This document shows, in pieces, positions 1 through 10,800 of a stretch of 64,000 bases of DNA. The notes beneath the pieces were generated by a model, which was not told the origin of the DNA, made no database searches, and was given only the letters and a program-made list of their open reading frames with translations. A program made the position numbers and the translations under genes. This DNA is from Pseudomonas sp. Tri1 (lineage in GTDB: Bacteria; Pseudomonadota; Gammaproteobacteria; Pseudomonadales; Pseudomonadaceae), in NCBI RefSeq assembly GCF_017968885.1, contig NZ_CP072913.1:186001-250000 (forward strand). Direction: 5' to 3'. The number at the start of each line of letters is the position of its first letter. Position 1 is the stretch's first letter.

Positions 1-55
1 TTCGCTCCCACAGGTTTTTGTATCGTGTGCGAATGTTGTGAACACCCGCAAACCT

Positions 56-148
56 ATGTGGGAGCGAGCCTGCTCGCGATAGCGAAGGGTCAGTTTGCGG
101 TGGTGTTGGATGTGCTGGCGTCATCGCGAGCAGGCTCGCTCCCACAGG
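56..148. repeat. REP hairpin pair (BIME-like)
   Basis: Two copies of the Pseudomonas REP motif lie in opposite orientation. The first reads GTGGGAGCGAGCCTGCTCGC near 58 and the second is its reverse complement, ending near 147. A fragment of a third copy (GCTCCCACAGG) starts at position 4. Each copy is itself a hairpin. Such pairs mark intergenic DNA in this genus. Confidence 0.85.
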
Positions 149-232
149 AGAAACGCGATCACTCAGAATCAGGTCGGCTCTCAGGCCGCCTCGTGGTGGA
201 CGTTGATCTCGGGGCCCCATTAACCACGCTGG

Positions 233-340
233 CCGAACGCAGGCATTGCGCAGTGGGCACCTCGGCATGGATGCCGAGGTAGCCGCGCTGGGCCATGGAT
301 GGCCCTTCGCGGCGGCCCACGGAGCAATGCCTGCGTTCGG
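233..340. repeat. 108-bp palindromic element with nested hairpins
   Basis: The 17-base arm CCGAACGCAGGCATTGC (233-249) is matched perfectly by its reverse complement at 324-340. Nested inside are GTGGGC/GCCCAC, CCTCGGCAT/ATGCCGAGG and GGCCAT/ATGGCC pairings, so almost the whole unit can fold. It looks like a small non-autonomous, MITE-like intergenic repeat. No coding potential is credible here. The following stretch (about 360-480), with the inverted pair TTACTTTTGG/CCAAAAGTGA, resembles other intergenic repeats of pseudomonads, and I see no gene in it. Confidence 0.7.
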
Positions 341-499
341 GCACACCGAGCCTAGGCGAGGTGCCGAGTGGTGGGGCAAAGCGTTTTTGGTTACTTTTGG
401 CGCTCTTCCAAAAGTGACCCGCTGTAAGAGCGGAACCGCCAGTAGCCGTTACCGCAGAAACGGATATACACCCCCTCTGAAAGTAAGGTCCTAGGAGAT

Positions 500-802
500 T
501 TCCTTCGAGTTGTGGCGAACTTGGTGAACTTGTCCGGCGTCTGCCCCGTGACTAGTCTGGGTTTGTCACTGAAAAAACGGTGACACGGACGTGCAAGTCC
601 GAAGAAACTGTTTAGGATGCGACGCTACATCGCTCAGGGGCTTTCTTCTGCCTACTGGCTTTATGGCGGCTGCACGTAGGAGATCCTTGGATCTGCTGGG
701 TGTCCTAAACAGGCCCGGTCTTGCACACCTGCGTACGGCCGCCACCTTATTCGCGTGCAAGCGAACGGTGACGGTTTCCACTTAACTGTTTAGGAAGTCT
801 CT
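500..802 (+). promoter_or_regulatory. Structured 5' leader with mutually exclusive pairings over the Shine-Dalgarno
   Basis: The decamer CTGTTTAGGA occurs at 608-617 and again at 786-795. Its exact complement TCCTAAACAG lies between them at 703-712. The downstream copy contains the AGGA Shine-Dalgarno of the gene at 803, seven bases before its ATG. Local hairpins are also visible: CGGAC/GTCCG near 586-601, AGATCC/GGATCT near 681-694, and CTTGCAC (720-726) with GTGCAAG (755-761). The middle decamer can pair with either outer copy but not both. This is what a translation-controlling leader RNA looks like. The function is inferred. Confidence 0.55.
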
Positions 803-1174
803 ATGTTCAAGGTCACTCCGAATCCGCCAGGAAACCCTGGCAATATCTCCGAAAAATCCTCGAAATCCAAAAAACTCGACGAAGCCGCCGAACGCGCCCT
901 CGACTACTACCTCAATCCCAAACCAACCGATGAAGCCTCGGGAAAACCCCAAACCGCCCAGCTCTTCATGGTCTCCCCGGACATCGACACCGAAACCCTC
1001 CTGGCCAATGCCTCCGAAGACCTGCTGTCCATCAGCGCCATCGCCGCCGACCTGGCGGATGACGTCGACGGCTCGCGCCGCAGCGTGATCCTGGCAATCA
1101 GCCGAATGGCCGATGGGGTGCATCTGTTGGTGGAGCGGGCGATGGATCGGCTTGAAGTGCAAGCGTCGAGCTGA
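803..1174 (+). CDS. DUF6124 (former DUF3077)-like small protein
   Basis: This 123-residue soluble protein has a polar, charged N-terminus and a helical C-terminal half. The segment around residues 65-115 reads as amphipathic helices (LLANASEDLLSISAIAADLA, then VILAISRMADGVHLLVERAM). It resembles the small DUF6124/DUF3077 proteins that occur in several copies in Pseudomonas genomes, usually as stand-alone genes. Function is unknown. The ATG at 803 is chosen because TAGGA sits seven bases upstream, and that Shine-Dalgarno lies in the repeated decamer of the structured leader, which suggests translational control. There is no signal peptide or membrane segment. Downstream is a REP pair. Family assignment is by pattern recognition only. 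Confidence 0.75.
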   Translation: MFKVTPNPPGNPGNISEKSSKSKKLDEAAERALDYYLNPKPTDEASGKPQTAQLFMVSPDIDTETLLANASEDLLSISAIAADLADDVDGSRRSVILAISRMADGVHLLVERAMDRLEVQASS

Positions 1175-1194
1175 CAGGCCTGCGGTGGATTGAC

Positions 1195-1298
1195 GATCGC
1201 CATCGCGAGCAAGCTCGCTCCCACACTGGATCTGCGTCGAACCGACAGATCGAGATCAAAACCGATCAACTGTGGGAGCGAGCTTGCTCGCGATGACT
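1195..1298. repeat. REP hairpin pair
   Basis: An inverted pair of REP copies, CATCGCGAGCAAGCTCGCTC at 1201-1220 and its complement at about 1271-1296, follows the DUF6124-like gene. It may protect or end the upstream transcript. Confidence 0.85.
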
Positions 1299-1363
1299 TT
1301 CGCCCAGACAACTCGCCACAGGGATTTGTGCTCTGCCCGGAACGCGTCAATCCAGGCGGCAGG

Positions 1364-1702
1364 CTAGATCAACCCCTTCTCATCATCATCGATCAACCGG
1401 CTCAACCCACCCAATGCTTCCCGGGCCTGGGTGCGGTCCATCAGCTTGGCCTGGGCCGCCGGTGGCAGGTCGGTGACGCGGATGACGCCTTTGCTGGTCA
1501 GCACCTGGATCAAGTCGTCGAGTACCCGGATCATCTCCAGGTCGCTCTGCTTGAGCTGTTTGAGGCTGTTTTCTACCGCCTGGTTGGCGAACCAGTCCTG
1601 GATCTCGTGGTTGTCGGCCGGCAAGGTCTCGGTGGCTTCGGCGTAGGCGGTGGCTTCTACGCGCACCAGCAGGCCTTGTGCATCGCGTTGCACATAAAAC
1701 AT
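1364..1702 (-). CDS. Conserved hypothetical protein (often labelled 'tryptophan synthase subunit beta like')
   Basis: This 112-residue acidic, soluble protein begins MFYVQRDAQGLLVRVE and ends in a conserved RLIDDDEKGLI tail. The central part (residues 35-75) is predicted helical with heptad-like leucines. Close relatives in Pseudomonas are commonly labelled tryptophan synthase subunit beta-like, but at 112 residues it has no PLP-binding lysine motif and cannot be a TrpB enzyme, so that name should not be trusted. The start at 1702 is supported by GAGGGA eight bases upstream. It is read in the same direction as lapA, whose stop codon lies upstream of it across about 140 bp. Function is unknown. 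Confidence 0.8.
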   Translation of the reverse strand: MFYVQRDAQGLLVRVEATAYAEATETLPADNHEIQDWFANQAVENSLKQLKQSDLEMIRVLDDLIQVLTSKGVIRVTDLPPAAQAKLMDRTQAREALGGLSRLIDDDEKGLI

Positions 1703-1810
1703 CGGGCATCCCTCATGTATGAAGCGGCGTCATGCTGGGCAGCATAGGCCAACTGTGGGGGAGTATGGAGGGTGAAGACGAAATCGTCATCCTGGGAGCA
1801 GCCGTGCACG

Positions 1811-1830
1811 ACCGCCCTGTGAAGGGCGGC
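1811..1830 (-). terminator. Hairpin downstream of lapA
   Basis: Arms CCGCCCT (1812-1818) and AGGGCGG (1823-1829) are separated by GTGA, 14 bases after the lapA stop codon. There is no T-tract on the lapA strand, so this may be an RNA-stabilising hairpin or a weak terminator rather than a canonical one. Confidence 0.35.
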
Positions 1831-1843
1831 CGTGAGGGCCCGG

Positions 1844-4800
1844 TCAGCTGTTGTTGTGATCGACCTTGATGGTCGGGTCACTGCCGGCGATCAACGAGTT
1901 CAGGTTGACGTTCGACCAGTTGTTGCCTTCGAGTTTGATCGTCACGTCCGGTGTGGCCGCTGCGCCGTTGGCCGCGTTGAACTGGCCGGTGGTGCTGACC
2001 TGCAGCGAAGTCACGCCATCGACTGTGCTGATTTTCAGGAAGTGGTCGATGGTGCTGCCGGTTTCGCCCTGCAGCAGATCTCGCAGGTCGATCCGGTCGC
2101 CGTCGCTGGCCTTGAAGTCCTTGATCACGTCAGTGCCGGTGTCGCCGGACTTCCAGACAAAGGTATCGCCTCCCAGGCCACCGATCAGGGTGTCATTGCC
2201 CGGGCCACCGGTCAGCGTGTCGTTGCCAGAGCCACCGAGCAGGATGTCATTGCCCTTGCCGCCATTGAGCGTGTCGTTGCCGCCCTGGCCGAAGAGGATG
2301 TCATTGCCGCCACCGCCCAACAGGGTGTCATTGCCATCGTGGGCGCCGGACACATCGAACGCGGTGTAGTGTTCGGTGATGTACTGGTGCACGTTGCTGG
2401 TGGTGACCTTGCTGACGTCCACGCCGCTTTGCTGGGCCACGAACGCCTGGATGGCCTGGTAACCCTCGCCGGCGATGCCGTTGAAGCTCACCAGGTCGCC
2501 GAACAGGATGTCGTTGCCCTCGCCGCCGTTGACCGTGTCGGAGCCCGGCAGGGTCGCTTCGGTGTGGCCGATGATCGAGTTGGCCAGGTTGTTCGGGTCG
2601 ATGTTGGTCTGCGGTGTCGAGTCCGAATCGTAGGGTTTGAGGTCGTTCAAGGTCACGTCGTTGTTCAGGCCGATGGCCTCGACGGTGCTCAGGCCCTTGA
2701 GCAGCGTGAAGCTGTCGGTCGAGCCCGCTGCCGAATCGACATAGTTCCAATACTCGCCATAACCGGTACCGCCCTGGTTCGACAGTTCAAAGGTGCCATT
2801 GCCCTCGGCATGTACCGTGCCCACATAGCTATCGGTCCATTTCTTGCCGCTTTTGGTCGACAGGTACATCTCGCCGTTTTCGTAGATGGTGTACTTGTGC
2901 GTGCTGTCGATCGTCTGGGTGTAGTACTTGCCGACGCTGTAATTGGCCGCGCTCAAGACGTCGTCGAGCTTGACGGTGCCGTAAAGCGTCGGGTTGGTCT
3001 GTTCGCCGGTCTGGTAGTAAGTCGGCTTGCCGTCGGTAATGAAGTACGTCAGGTTCTTCGCCCCGGTATTGCTCAGGGCTTCGGTACTGTTGAAGAAGTT
3101 CGCCGTGGTCTTGAACACGTCTTCGTAGTTGGTACCGCCACCGGACACCATCGAGTCGAGCACCCCTTTGAGCAGGGTCAAGGCATTCGGATCGTTGAGG
3201 TTGACCGAGATCGACTTGTTCACCTGGCTGTCGAAGTCCGCCAGGAAGATGTTCACCGTCCCGGCATTGCTGCCCATGCTCTGCTTGAGGGTGTTGAACA
3301 CCGAGGTCAGCGAGGTCTTGGCCGCGGCGATGGACGAGTCGCTCATGCTGCCGGAGCTGTCGACCATGAAGGCGATGTTGTAGTTGACCCCCGGTACCAC
3401 GGTCAGCCCGCCGATGTCGGCGACCACGATATCGTTGCCGTCGGTGCCGGTGACGTTGTCACTGCCCGACGTGGCGGTGACCGCGTTATAGGTCGCTGGG
3501 TACACGGTGACTGGGATCTGCGCCGTGGTGGTCGCCGAACCGCCGAGGGCTTCGGTGGAGGTGGAGGTCACGGTCAGGTTGAGCTGGCCGTTGTAATAGG
3601 TCGGCGGGGTCAGGGTCAGGCTGCCCAGGTTCCAGCCACTGACCGACGCTTCACCATTGCTGCCCACGGTCGCAAAGTGGCCCGCGCCATCGCTCAACAC
3701 ACTGCCTTCCGGCATGCCACCAATCTTCACGCTCAGGCTTTCGGAGCCGTCGGTGTCAGTCAGGGCGGTGGTGATTTTCGACAGGTGCACGCTGGTGCCT
3801 TCGGCGCCTTCGTTGAGTTTGAAGCCGTCGTAATAACCTTCGCCGTTGGTGCCGTGCAGATCGGAGACGGTCACGCCAGCGTTCGCCAGGTCGGTCACGC
3901 CGGTGTACAGCGGCACGCCCGCGCTGCTCAGGTCGACCGGCGTGCTGCCGTTGACCGACAGGTTCACGTCATAGCTGCCCGGGCCGGTCTGGTTGTGGTG
4001 GTAGATGTCCAGGGTGTAGTAGCCGCTGGAGGTCGGGGTGAACGAACCGTTCAACTTGCCGCCCGCGCCCCAGGTAATGGCCGCCACGTCTTTGCCGCCG
4101 ATGGTCACCAGCAGGCTGTCGTCGCCGGTACCGCTGAAGGTGTAGGTCTTGCCGGCCTCGAGGAAGATCAGGCCCGAGGTTTTCGAGGCGGTGCCCGGGT
4201 TGACGTTGCTGTCGGACTGCACGTTGGTCACGGTGCTGGTGCTGTTCGGTGTGCCGGCGGCATCGATCACCGATTTAAGGGTGCCGGACGGCGCACCGCT
4301 GCCATCGGTGCCCAGGCCCGACAGGCCGGTCCAGACTTCCTTGATCAAACCGGTGGAAGTCACGGCGTTGCCGGCCACGTCGAGGGTCGGTGCGTCGGCG
4401 ACTGGGGTGATGTCGATTTTCACGGTGCTGGTATTGCCCAGCGTCTGGCCGTCGGTTGGCTGGAATTTGACCTGTGCGTAGTCGGCCTGGTTGTTGCCCG
4501 TGCTGCTGCCAACATAACCATTGGCGCCGGACTCGTTGGCGTCCGGAGTGAAGCGCAGCTTGCCGGCGTCGATGTCAGCCTTGGTGAAGGTCTGGTTGTT
4601 GGCCACGTCCTTCCAGGTTGCACCGTCCAGGTACTGCAACTTGCCATCGGCCGGCAGCTCGGTGATTTTCACACCCAGGTTGGCGGCGGAACTGTCCACG
4701 TCGCTGACGCCGAAGGTCGACCAGCCGAGCACCAGCGAAGTGTCTTCGGTACCGGTCACGGCGCCGCCGGTGGCAACCGGCGCATCGTTGACCCCGACCA

Positions 4801-7800
4801 CGTTCACCGTGGTGGTGGCGGTATTGGAGTAGCTGCTGCCATCGGTCACCGTCACGGTGATGATGCGCGGCACGGTGCTTGGATCTTCACTGTTGTTAAT
4901 GAAGCTGATGTTCTTGATCTGCTGCATATAGTCGGCCAGCGTCGCGTTGCCCGACAGCGTCAGCGTGACTTTGCCATCGGTGCTGTTGGCGTTGATGCTG
5001 ATGCCGTTGACGCTGTTACCCAGGTTCAGCGCATCGCCGGGCTGACGGTTGGTCAGCACGATGGTGGCACCGGTCAGCATGGTGCTGTCCGGGTCAGTGA
5101 TGCTCAGATCGGTGTCGGCGATGGACACGCCCGGCCCGGTGGTGCCTTCGGTGAACGTTACCTGGTAATCGGCACCGGTCTTGCCGCTGGAGTTGTTGGC
5201 GTCCAGGTCGAGAGCCGGAGGCGCATCGTTGTCGATGATCGAGGTGCTGACGCTGCCGTTGGTGCCGCTGACCGCCAGGTGCTCGAAGTTGCCACCAGTG
5301 GCCGAGTCGATCTTGACCACGAAGTTTTCCGTGCCTTCGGTGATCTTGTCGTCCAGCGTTGCCACGTTGAAGGTCGCGCTGGTGGCGTTGGCCGGGATTT
5401 TCACGGTGTAGACACCAGTGAAGTCCGTGCCGTCGGCGGCGGTGCCGCTGTAGACGATCTTGAGTGTCACCTCGGTTTGCGCCGGGTTCGTCAGGCTGAC
5501 GGTGTACGTGGCAGCCTGGCCTTCGGTGACCGACGTGCTGCCGGTGATACTGACGGTGGTGTTGTCGACAGTGTCACCCACGGCAGTCGACGCACCGGTC
5601 TTATCGACAGCGATGGCTTCGAGGTTGCCACCGGACGCCGATTTGATCGACTCGGTGATGGACGGTGCACCGGTGTAGACATCGTTGCCGACGGCTACAT
5701 CCAGAGCGCCCGAGCTTGCGCCGGCGGCGATGGTGATGGTCTTGCCGCTTTCCAACGTCACGGTCACTGGACCGTTTTGCGCAATGACAGGTTTGCCGTC
5801 GGCACCGGTCAGGGTCGCAGTGTAAGTGATGGTGCCGTTTTCATTCACGGTCGGATTGGCGGTCAATGTCACCGTGGTGGTGTCGTTGACATCGCTGACG
5901 ATGGTGCTGACCGGCGCAGTATTTGGAGCAATAGCTTCCAAGTTGCCGCCGGATGCATCTTTGATCGACTCGGTGACGGTGGTTGGACCTTGGTACACGT
6001 CGTTGCCAACGGCTACGTCCAAGACGCCGGAACTTGCACCCGCGGCGATGGTGATGGTTTTGCCGCTGTCCAACGTCACGGTCACCGGACCGTTTTGCGC
6101 AATGACCGGTTTGCCGTCGGCACCGGTCAGGGTGGCGGTGTAGGTGATGGTGCCGTTTTCATTCACGGTCGGATTGGCGGTCAATGTCACCGTGGTGGTG
6201 TCGTTGACATCGCTGACGATGGTGCTGACCGGAGCGGTGTTAGGAGCGATAGCTTCCAGGTTGCCGCCAGTGGCGGTACTGATGCTTTCGGTGACGGTAG
6301 TCGGACCTTGGTACACGTCGTTGCCAACGGCCACGTCCAGCACGCCGGAACTTGCACCCGCAGCGATGGTGATGGTCTTGCCGCTTTCCAACGTCACGGT
6401 CACCGGACCGTTTTGCGCGGTGACGGGTTTGCCGTCGGCACCGGTCAGGGTGGCGGTGTAGGTGATGGTGCCGTTTTCGTTCACGGTCGGATTGGCGGTC
6501 AATGTCACCGTGGTGGTGTCGTTGACATCGCTGACGACGGTGCTGACTGGCGCAGTATTTGGAGCAATGGCTTCCAAATTGCCACCGGATGCATCTTTGA
6601 TCGACTCAGTAACCGTCGTTGGGCCTTGGTAAACGTCGTTACCCACAGCGACATCGAGCACGCCCGAACTTGCACCCGCAGCGATGGTGATGGTCTTGCC
6701 GCTTTCCAACGTCACGGTCACCGGACCGTTTTGCGCAATGACCGGTTTGCCGTCAGCATCGGTCAGGGTCGCGGTGTAGGTGATGGTGCCGTTTTCATTC
6801 ACGGTCGGATTGGCGGTCAATGTCACCGTGGTGGTGTCGTTGACATCGCTAACGACGGTGCTGACTGGCGCAGTATTTGGAGCAATAGCTTCCAGGTTAC
6901 CGCCCGATGCATCTTTGATCGACTCAGTAACCGTCGTTGGACCTTGGTACACATCGTTGCCGACGGCTACATCCAACACACCCGAACTTGCACCCGCAGC
7001 GATGGTGATGGTTTTGCCGCTTTCCAACGTCACGGTCACCGGACCATTTTGCGCAATGACGGGTTTGCCGTCGGCACCGGTCAGGGTGGCGGTGTAAGTG
7101 ATGGTGCCGTTTTCGTTTACGGTCGGATTGGCGGTCAGCGTTACCGTGGTGGTGTCGTTGACATCGCTAACGATGGTGCTGACTGGCGCAGTATTTGGAG
7201 CAATGGCTTCCAAGTTGCCGCCGGATGCATCTTTGATCGACTCAGTAACCGTCGTTGGGCCTTGGTAAACATCGTTACCCACAGCGACATCGAGCACGCC
7301 CGAACTTGCGCCCGCGGCGATGGTGATGGTCTTGCCGCTGTCCAGGGTAACGGTGACTGGACCATTTTGCGCAATGACCGGTTTGCCGTCGGCACCGGTC
7401 AGGGTGGCGGTGTAAGTGATGGTGCCGTTTTCATTCACGGTCGGATTGGCGGTCAATGTCACCGTGGTGGTGTCGTTGACATCGCTAACGATGGTTGTGG
7501 CAGGAGCGGTGTTCGGAGCGATGGCTTCCAGATTGCCGCCGGATGCATCTTTGATCGACTCGGTGACAGTGGTCGGACCTTGGTACACGTCATTACCAAC
7601 CGCGACATCCAACACGCCCGAGCTTGCGCCCGCGGCGATGGTGATGGTCTTGCCGCTGTCCAGGGTCACGGTCACCGGACCATTTTGCGCCGTGACCGGG
7701 TTGCCATTGGCATCGGTCAATGTGGCGGTGTAGGTGATCGTCCCGTTTTCGTTCACGGTCGGTGTCGCGGTCAACGTTACGGTAGTGGTGTCGTTGACAT

Positions 7801-10800
7801 CGCTAACGACGGTGCTGGCTGGAGTCGTGTTTGGTGCGATGGCCTCAAGATTGCCGCCAGTCGCTTCCTTGATCGACTCAGTCACCGTCGTTGGCCCTTG
7901 GTACACATCGTTGCCAACGGCTACGTCCAGTACGCCTGAGCTTGAACCGGCTGCAATGGTGATCGTTTTGCCGCTATCGAGCGTGACAGTGACTGGGCCG
8001 TTCTGCGCGGTGACCGGGTTGCCGTTGGCATCGGTCAGCGTGGCGGTGTAGGTGATCGTGCCGTTTTCGTTCACGGTCGGTGTCGCGGTCAAGGTCACCG
8101 TGGTGGTGTCGTTGACGTCGCTGACCACAGTGCTGACTGGCGCGGTATTCGGAGCAATGGCTTCGAGGTTGCCGCCAGTCGCTTCTTTGATCGACTCAGT
8201 CACCGTCGTTGGGCCTTGGTAAACGTCATTACCAACAGCGACGTCCAATACGCCCGAGCTTGCACCGGCAGCGATGGTGATGGTTTTGCCGCTGTCCAAG
8301 GTCACGGTGACTGGACCATTCTGCGCAGTGACCGGGTTGCCATTGGCGTCGGTCAAGGTCGCGGTGTAAGTGATCGTGCCGTTTTCGTTCACGGTCGGCG
8401 TGGCGGTCAACGTCACGGTAGTGGTGTCGTTGACATCGCTAACGACGGTGCTGGCTGGAGTCGTGTTCGGAGCAATGGCTTCGAGGTTGCCGCCAGTCGC
8501 TTCCTTGATCGACTCAGTCACCGTCGTTGGGCCTTGATAAACGTCATTACCAACAGCGACGTCCAATACGCCTGAGCTTGAACCGGCGGCGATGGTGATG
8601 GTCTTGCCGCTGTCGAGCGTGACGGTCACAGGACCGTTCTGCGCGGTGACCGGTTTGCCGTTGGCATCGGTCAGCGTGGCGGTGTAGGTGATGGTGCCGT
8701 TTTCGTTCACGGTCGGCGTGGCGGTCAACGTCACGGTAGTGGTGTCGTTGACATCGCTAACGATGGTTGTGGCAGGAGCGGTGTTCGGAGCGCTGGCTTC
8801 CAGATTGCCGCCGGATGCATCTTTGATCGACTCGGTGACAGTGGTCGGACCTTGGTACACGTCATTACCAACCGCGACATCCAACACGCCCGAGCTTGCG
8901 CCCGCGGCGATGGTGATGGTCTTGCCGCTGTCCAGGGTCACGGTCACCGGACCATTTTGCGCCGTGACCGGGTTGCCATTGGCATCGGTCAATGTGGCGG
9001 TGTAGGTGATCGTCCCGTTTTCGTTCACGGTTGGCGTGGCGGTCAAGGTCACGGTGGTGGTGTCGTTGACGTCGCTAACGATGGTTGTGGCAGGAGCGGT
9101 GTTCGGTGCGATGGCTTCCAGGTTGCCACCGGAGGCCGAGGCAATCGACTCGGTCACGGTGGTTGGGCCTTGGTAGACGTCGTTGCCGACGGCCACGTCC
9201 AATACGCCCGAGCTTGCGCCCGCCGCGATGGTGATGGTCTTGCCGCTATCGAGCGTGACGGTCACCGGACCGTTTTGCGCGGTGACCGGGTTGCCATTGG
9301 CATCGGTCAGCGTCGCGGTGTAGGTGATGGTGCCGTTTTCGTTCACGGTCGGCGTGGCGGTCAACGTCACGGTAGTGGTGTCGTTGACATCGCTAACGAT
9401 GGTTGTGGCAGGAGCGGTGTTCGGAGCGATGGCTTCCAGATTGCCGCCGGATGCATCTTTGATCGACTCGGTGACAGTGGTCGGACCTTGGTACACGTCA
9501 TTACCAACCGCGACATCCAACACGCCCGAGCTTGCGCCCGCGGCGATGGTGATGGTCTTGCCGCTGTCCAGGGTCACGGTCACCGGACCATTTTGCGCCG
9601 TGACCGGGTTGCCATTGGCATCGGTCAGCGTCGCGGTGTAGGTGATCGTGCCGTTTTCGTTCACGGTCGGCGTAGCGCTCAGCGTCACCGTGGTGGTGTC
9701 GTTGACGTCGCTAACGATGGTTGTGGCAGGAGCGGTGTTCGGTGCGATGGCTTCCAGGTTGCCACCGGAGGCCGAGGCAATCGACTCTGTCACGGTGGTC
9801 GGACCTTGGTAGACGTCATTACCAACCGCCACATCCAACACACCCGAGCTTGCGCCCGCGGCGATGGTGATGGTCTTGCCGCTGTCCAGGGTCACGGTCA
9901 CCGGACCGTTCTGCGCAGTGACCGGGTTGCCATTGGCATCGGTCAGCGTCGCGGTGTAGGTGATCGTGCCGTTTTCGTTCACGGTCGGCGTAGCGCTCAG
10001 CGTCACCGTGGTGGTGTCGTTGACGTCGCTAACGATGGTTGTGGCAGGAGCGGTGTTCGGTGCGATGGCTTCCAGGTTGCCACCGGAGGCCGAGGCAATC
10101 GACTCTGTCACGGTGGTCGGACCTTGGTAGACGTCATTACCAACCGCCACATCCAACACACCCGAGCTTGCGCCCGCGGCGATGGTGATGGTCTTGCCGC
10201 TGTCCAGGGTCACGGTCACCGGACCGTTCTGCGCAGTGACCGGGTTGCCATTGGCGTCGGTCAGCGTGGCGGTGTAAGTGATCGTACCGTTTTCGTTCAC
10301 GGTCGGCGTGGCGGTCAGCGTCACCGTGGTGGTGTCGTTGACATCGCTGACCACAGTGCTGACTGGCACGGTGTTTGGCGCGATGGCTTCGAGATTACCG
10401 CCGGAGGCCGAGGCAATCGACTCCGTCACGGTGGTCGGCCCTTGGTACACGTCGTTGCCAACAGCCACATCCAACACACCCGAGCTTGCGCCCGCGGCGA
10501 TGGTGATGGTCTTGCCGCTGTCCAGGGTCACGGTCACCGGACCGTTCTGCGCAGTGACCGGGTTGCCATTGGCGTCGGTCAGCGTGGCGGTGTAAGTGAT
10601 CGTACCGTTTTCGTTCACGGTTGGCGTGGCGCTCAACGTCACGGTAGTGGTGTCGTTGACGTCGCTAACGATGGTTGTGGCAGGAGCGGTGTTCGGTGCG
10701 ATGGCTTCCAGGTTGCCACCGGAGGCCGAGGCAATCGACTCCGTCACGGTGGTCGGCCCTTGGTACACGTCGTTGCCAACAGCCACATCCAACACACCCG

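Noticed and set aside
25..494. Short frames in the left end
   Set aside because: They run through REP and palindrome repeats.
566..785. Overlapping frames on both strands in the leader region
   Set aside because: No ribosome-binding site or family resemblance. The region is better explained as structured RNA.
1832..7939. 2035-codon open frame opposite lapA, and another at 8852-13804
   Set aside because: They mirror the repeats of lapA on the other strand and have no start context, domain or composition typical of a protein. They result from codon bias in a repeated, stop-poor sequence.
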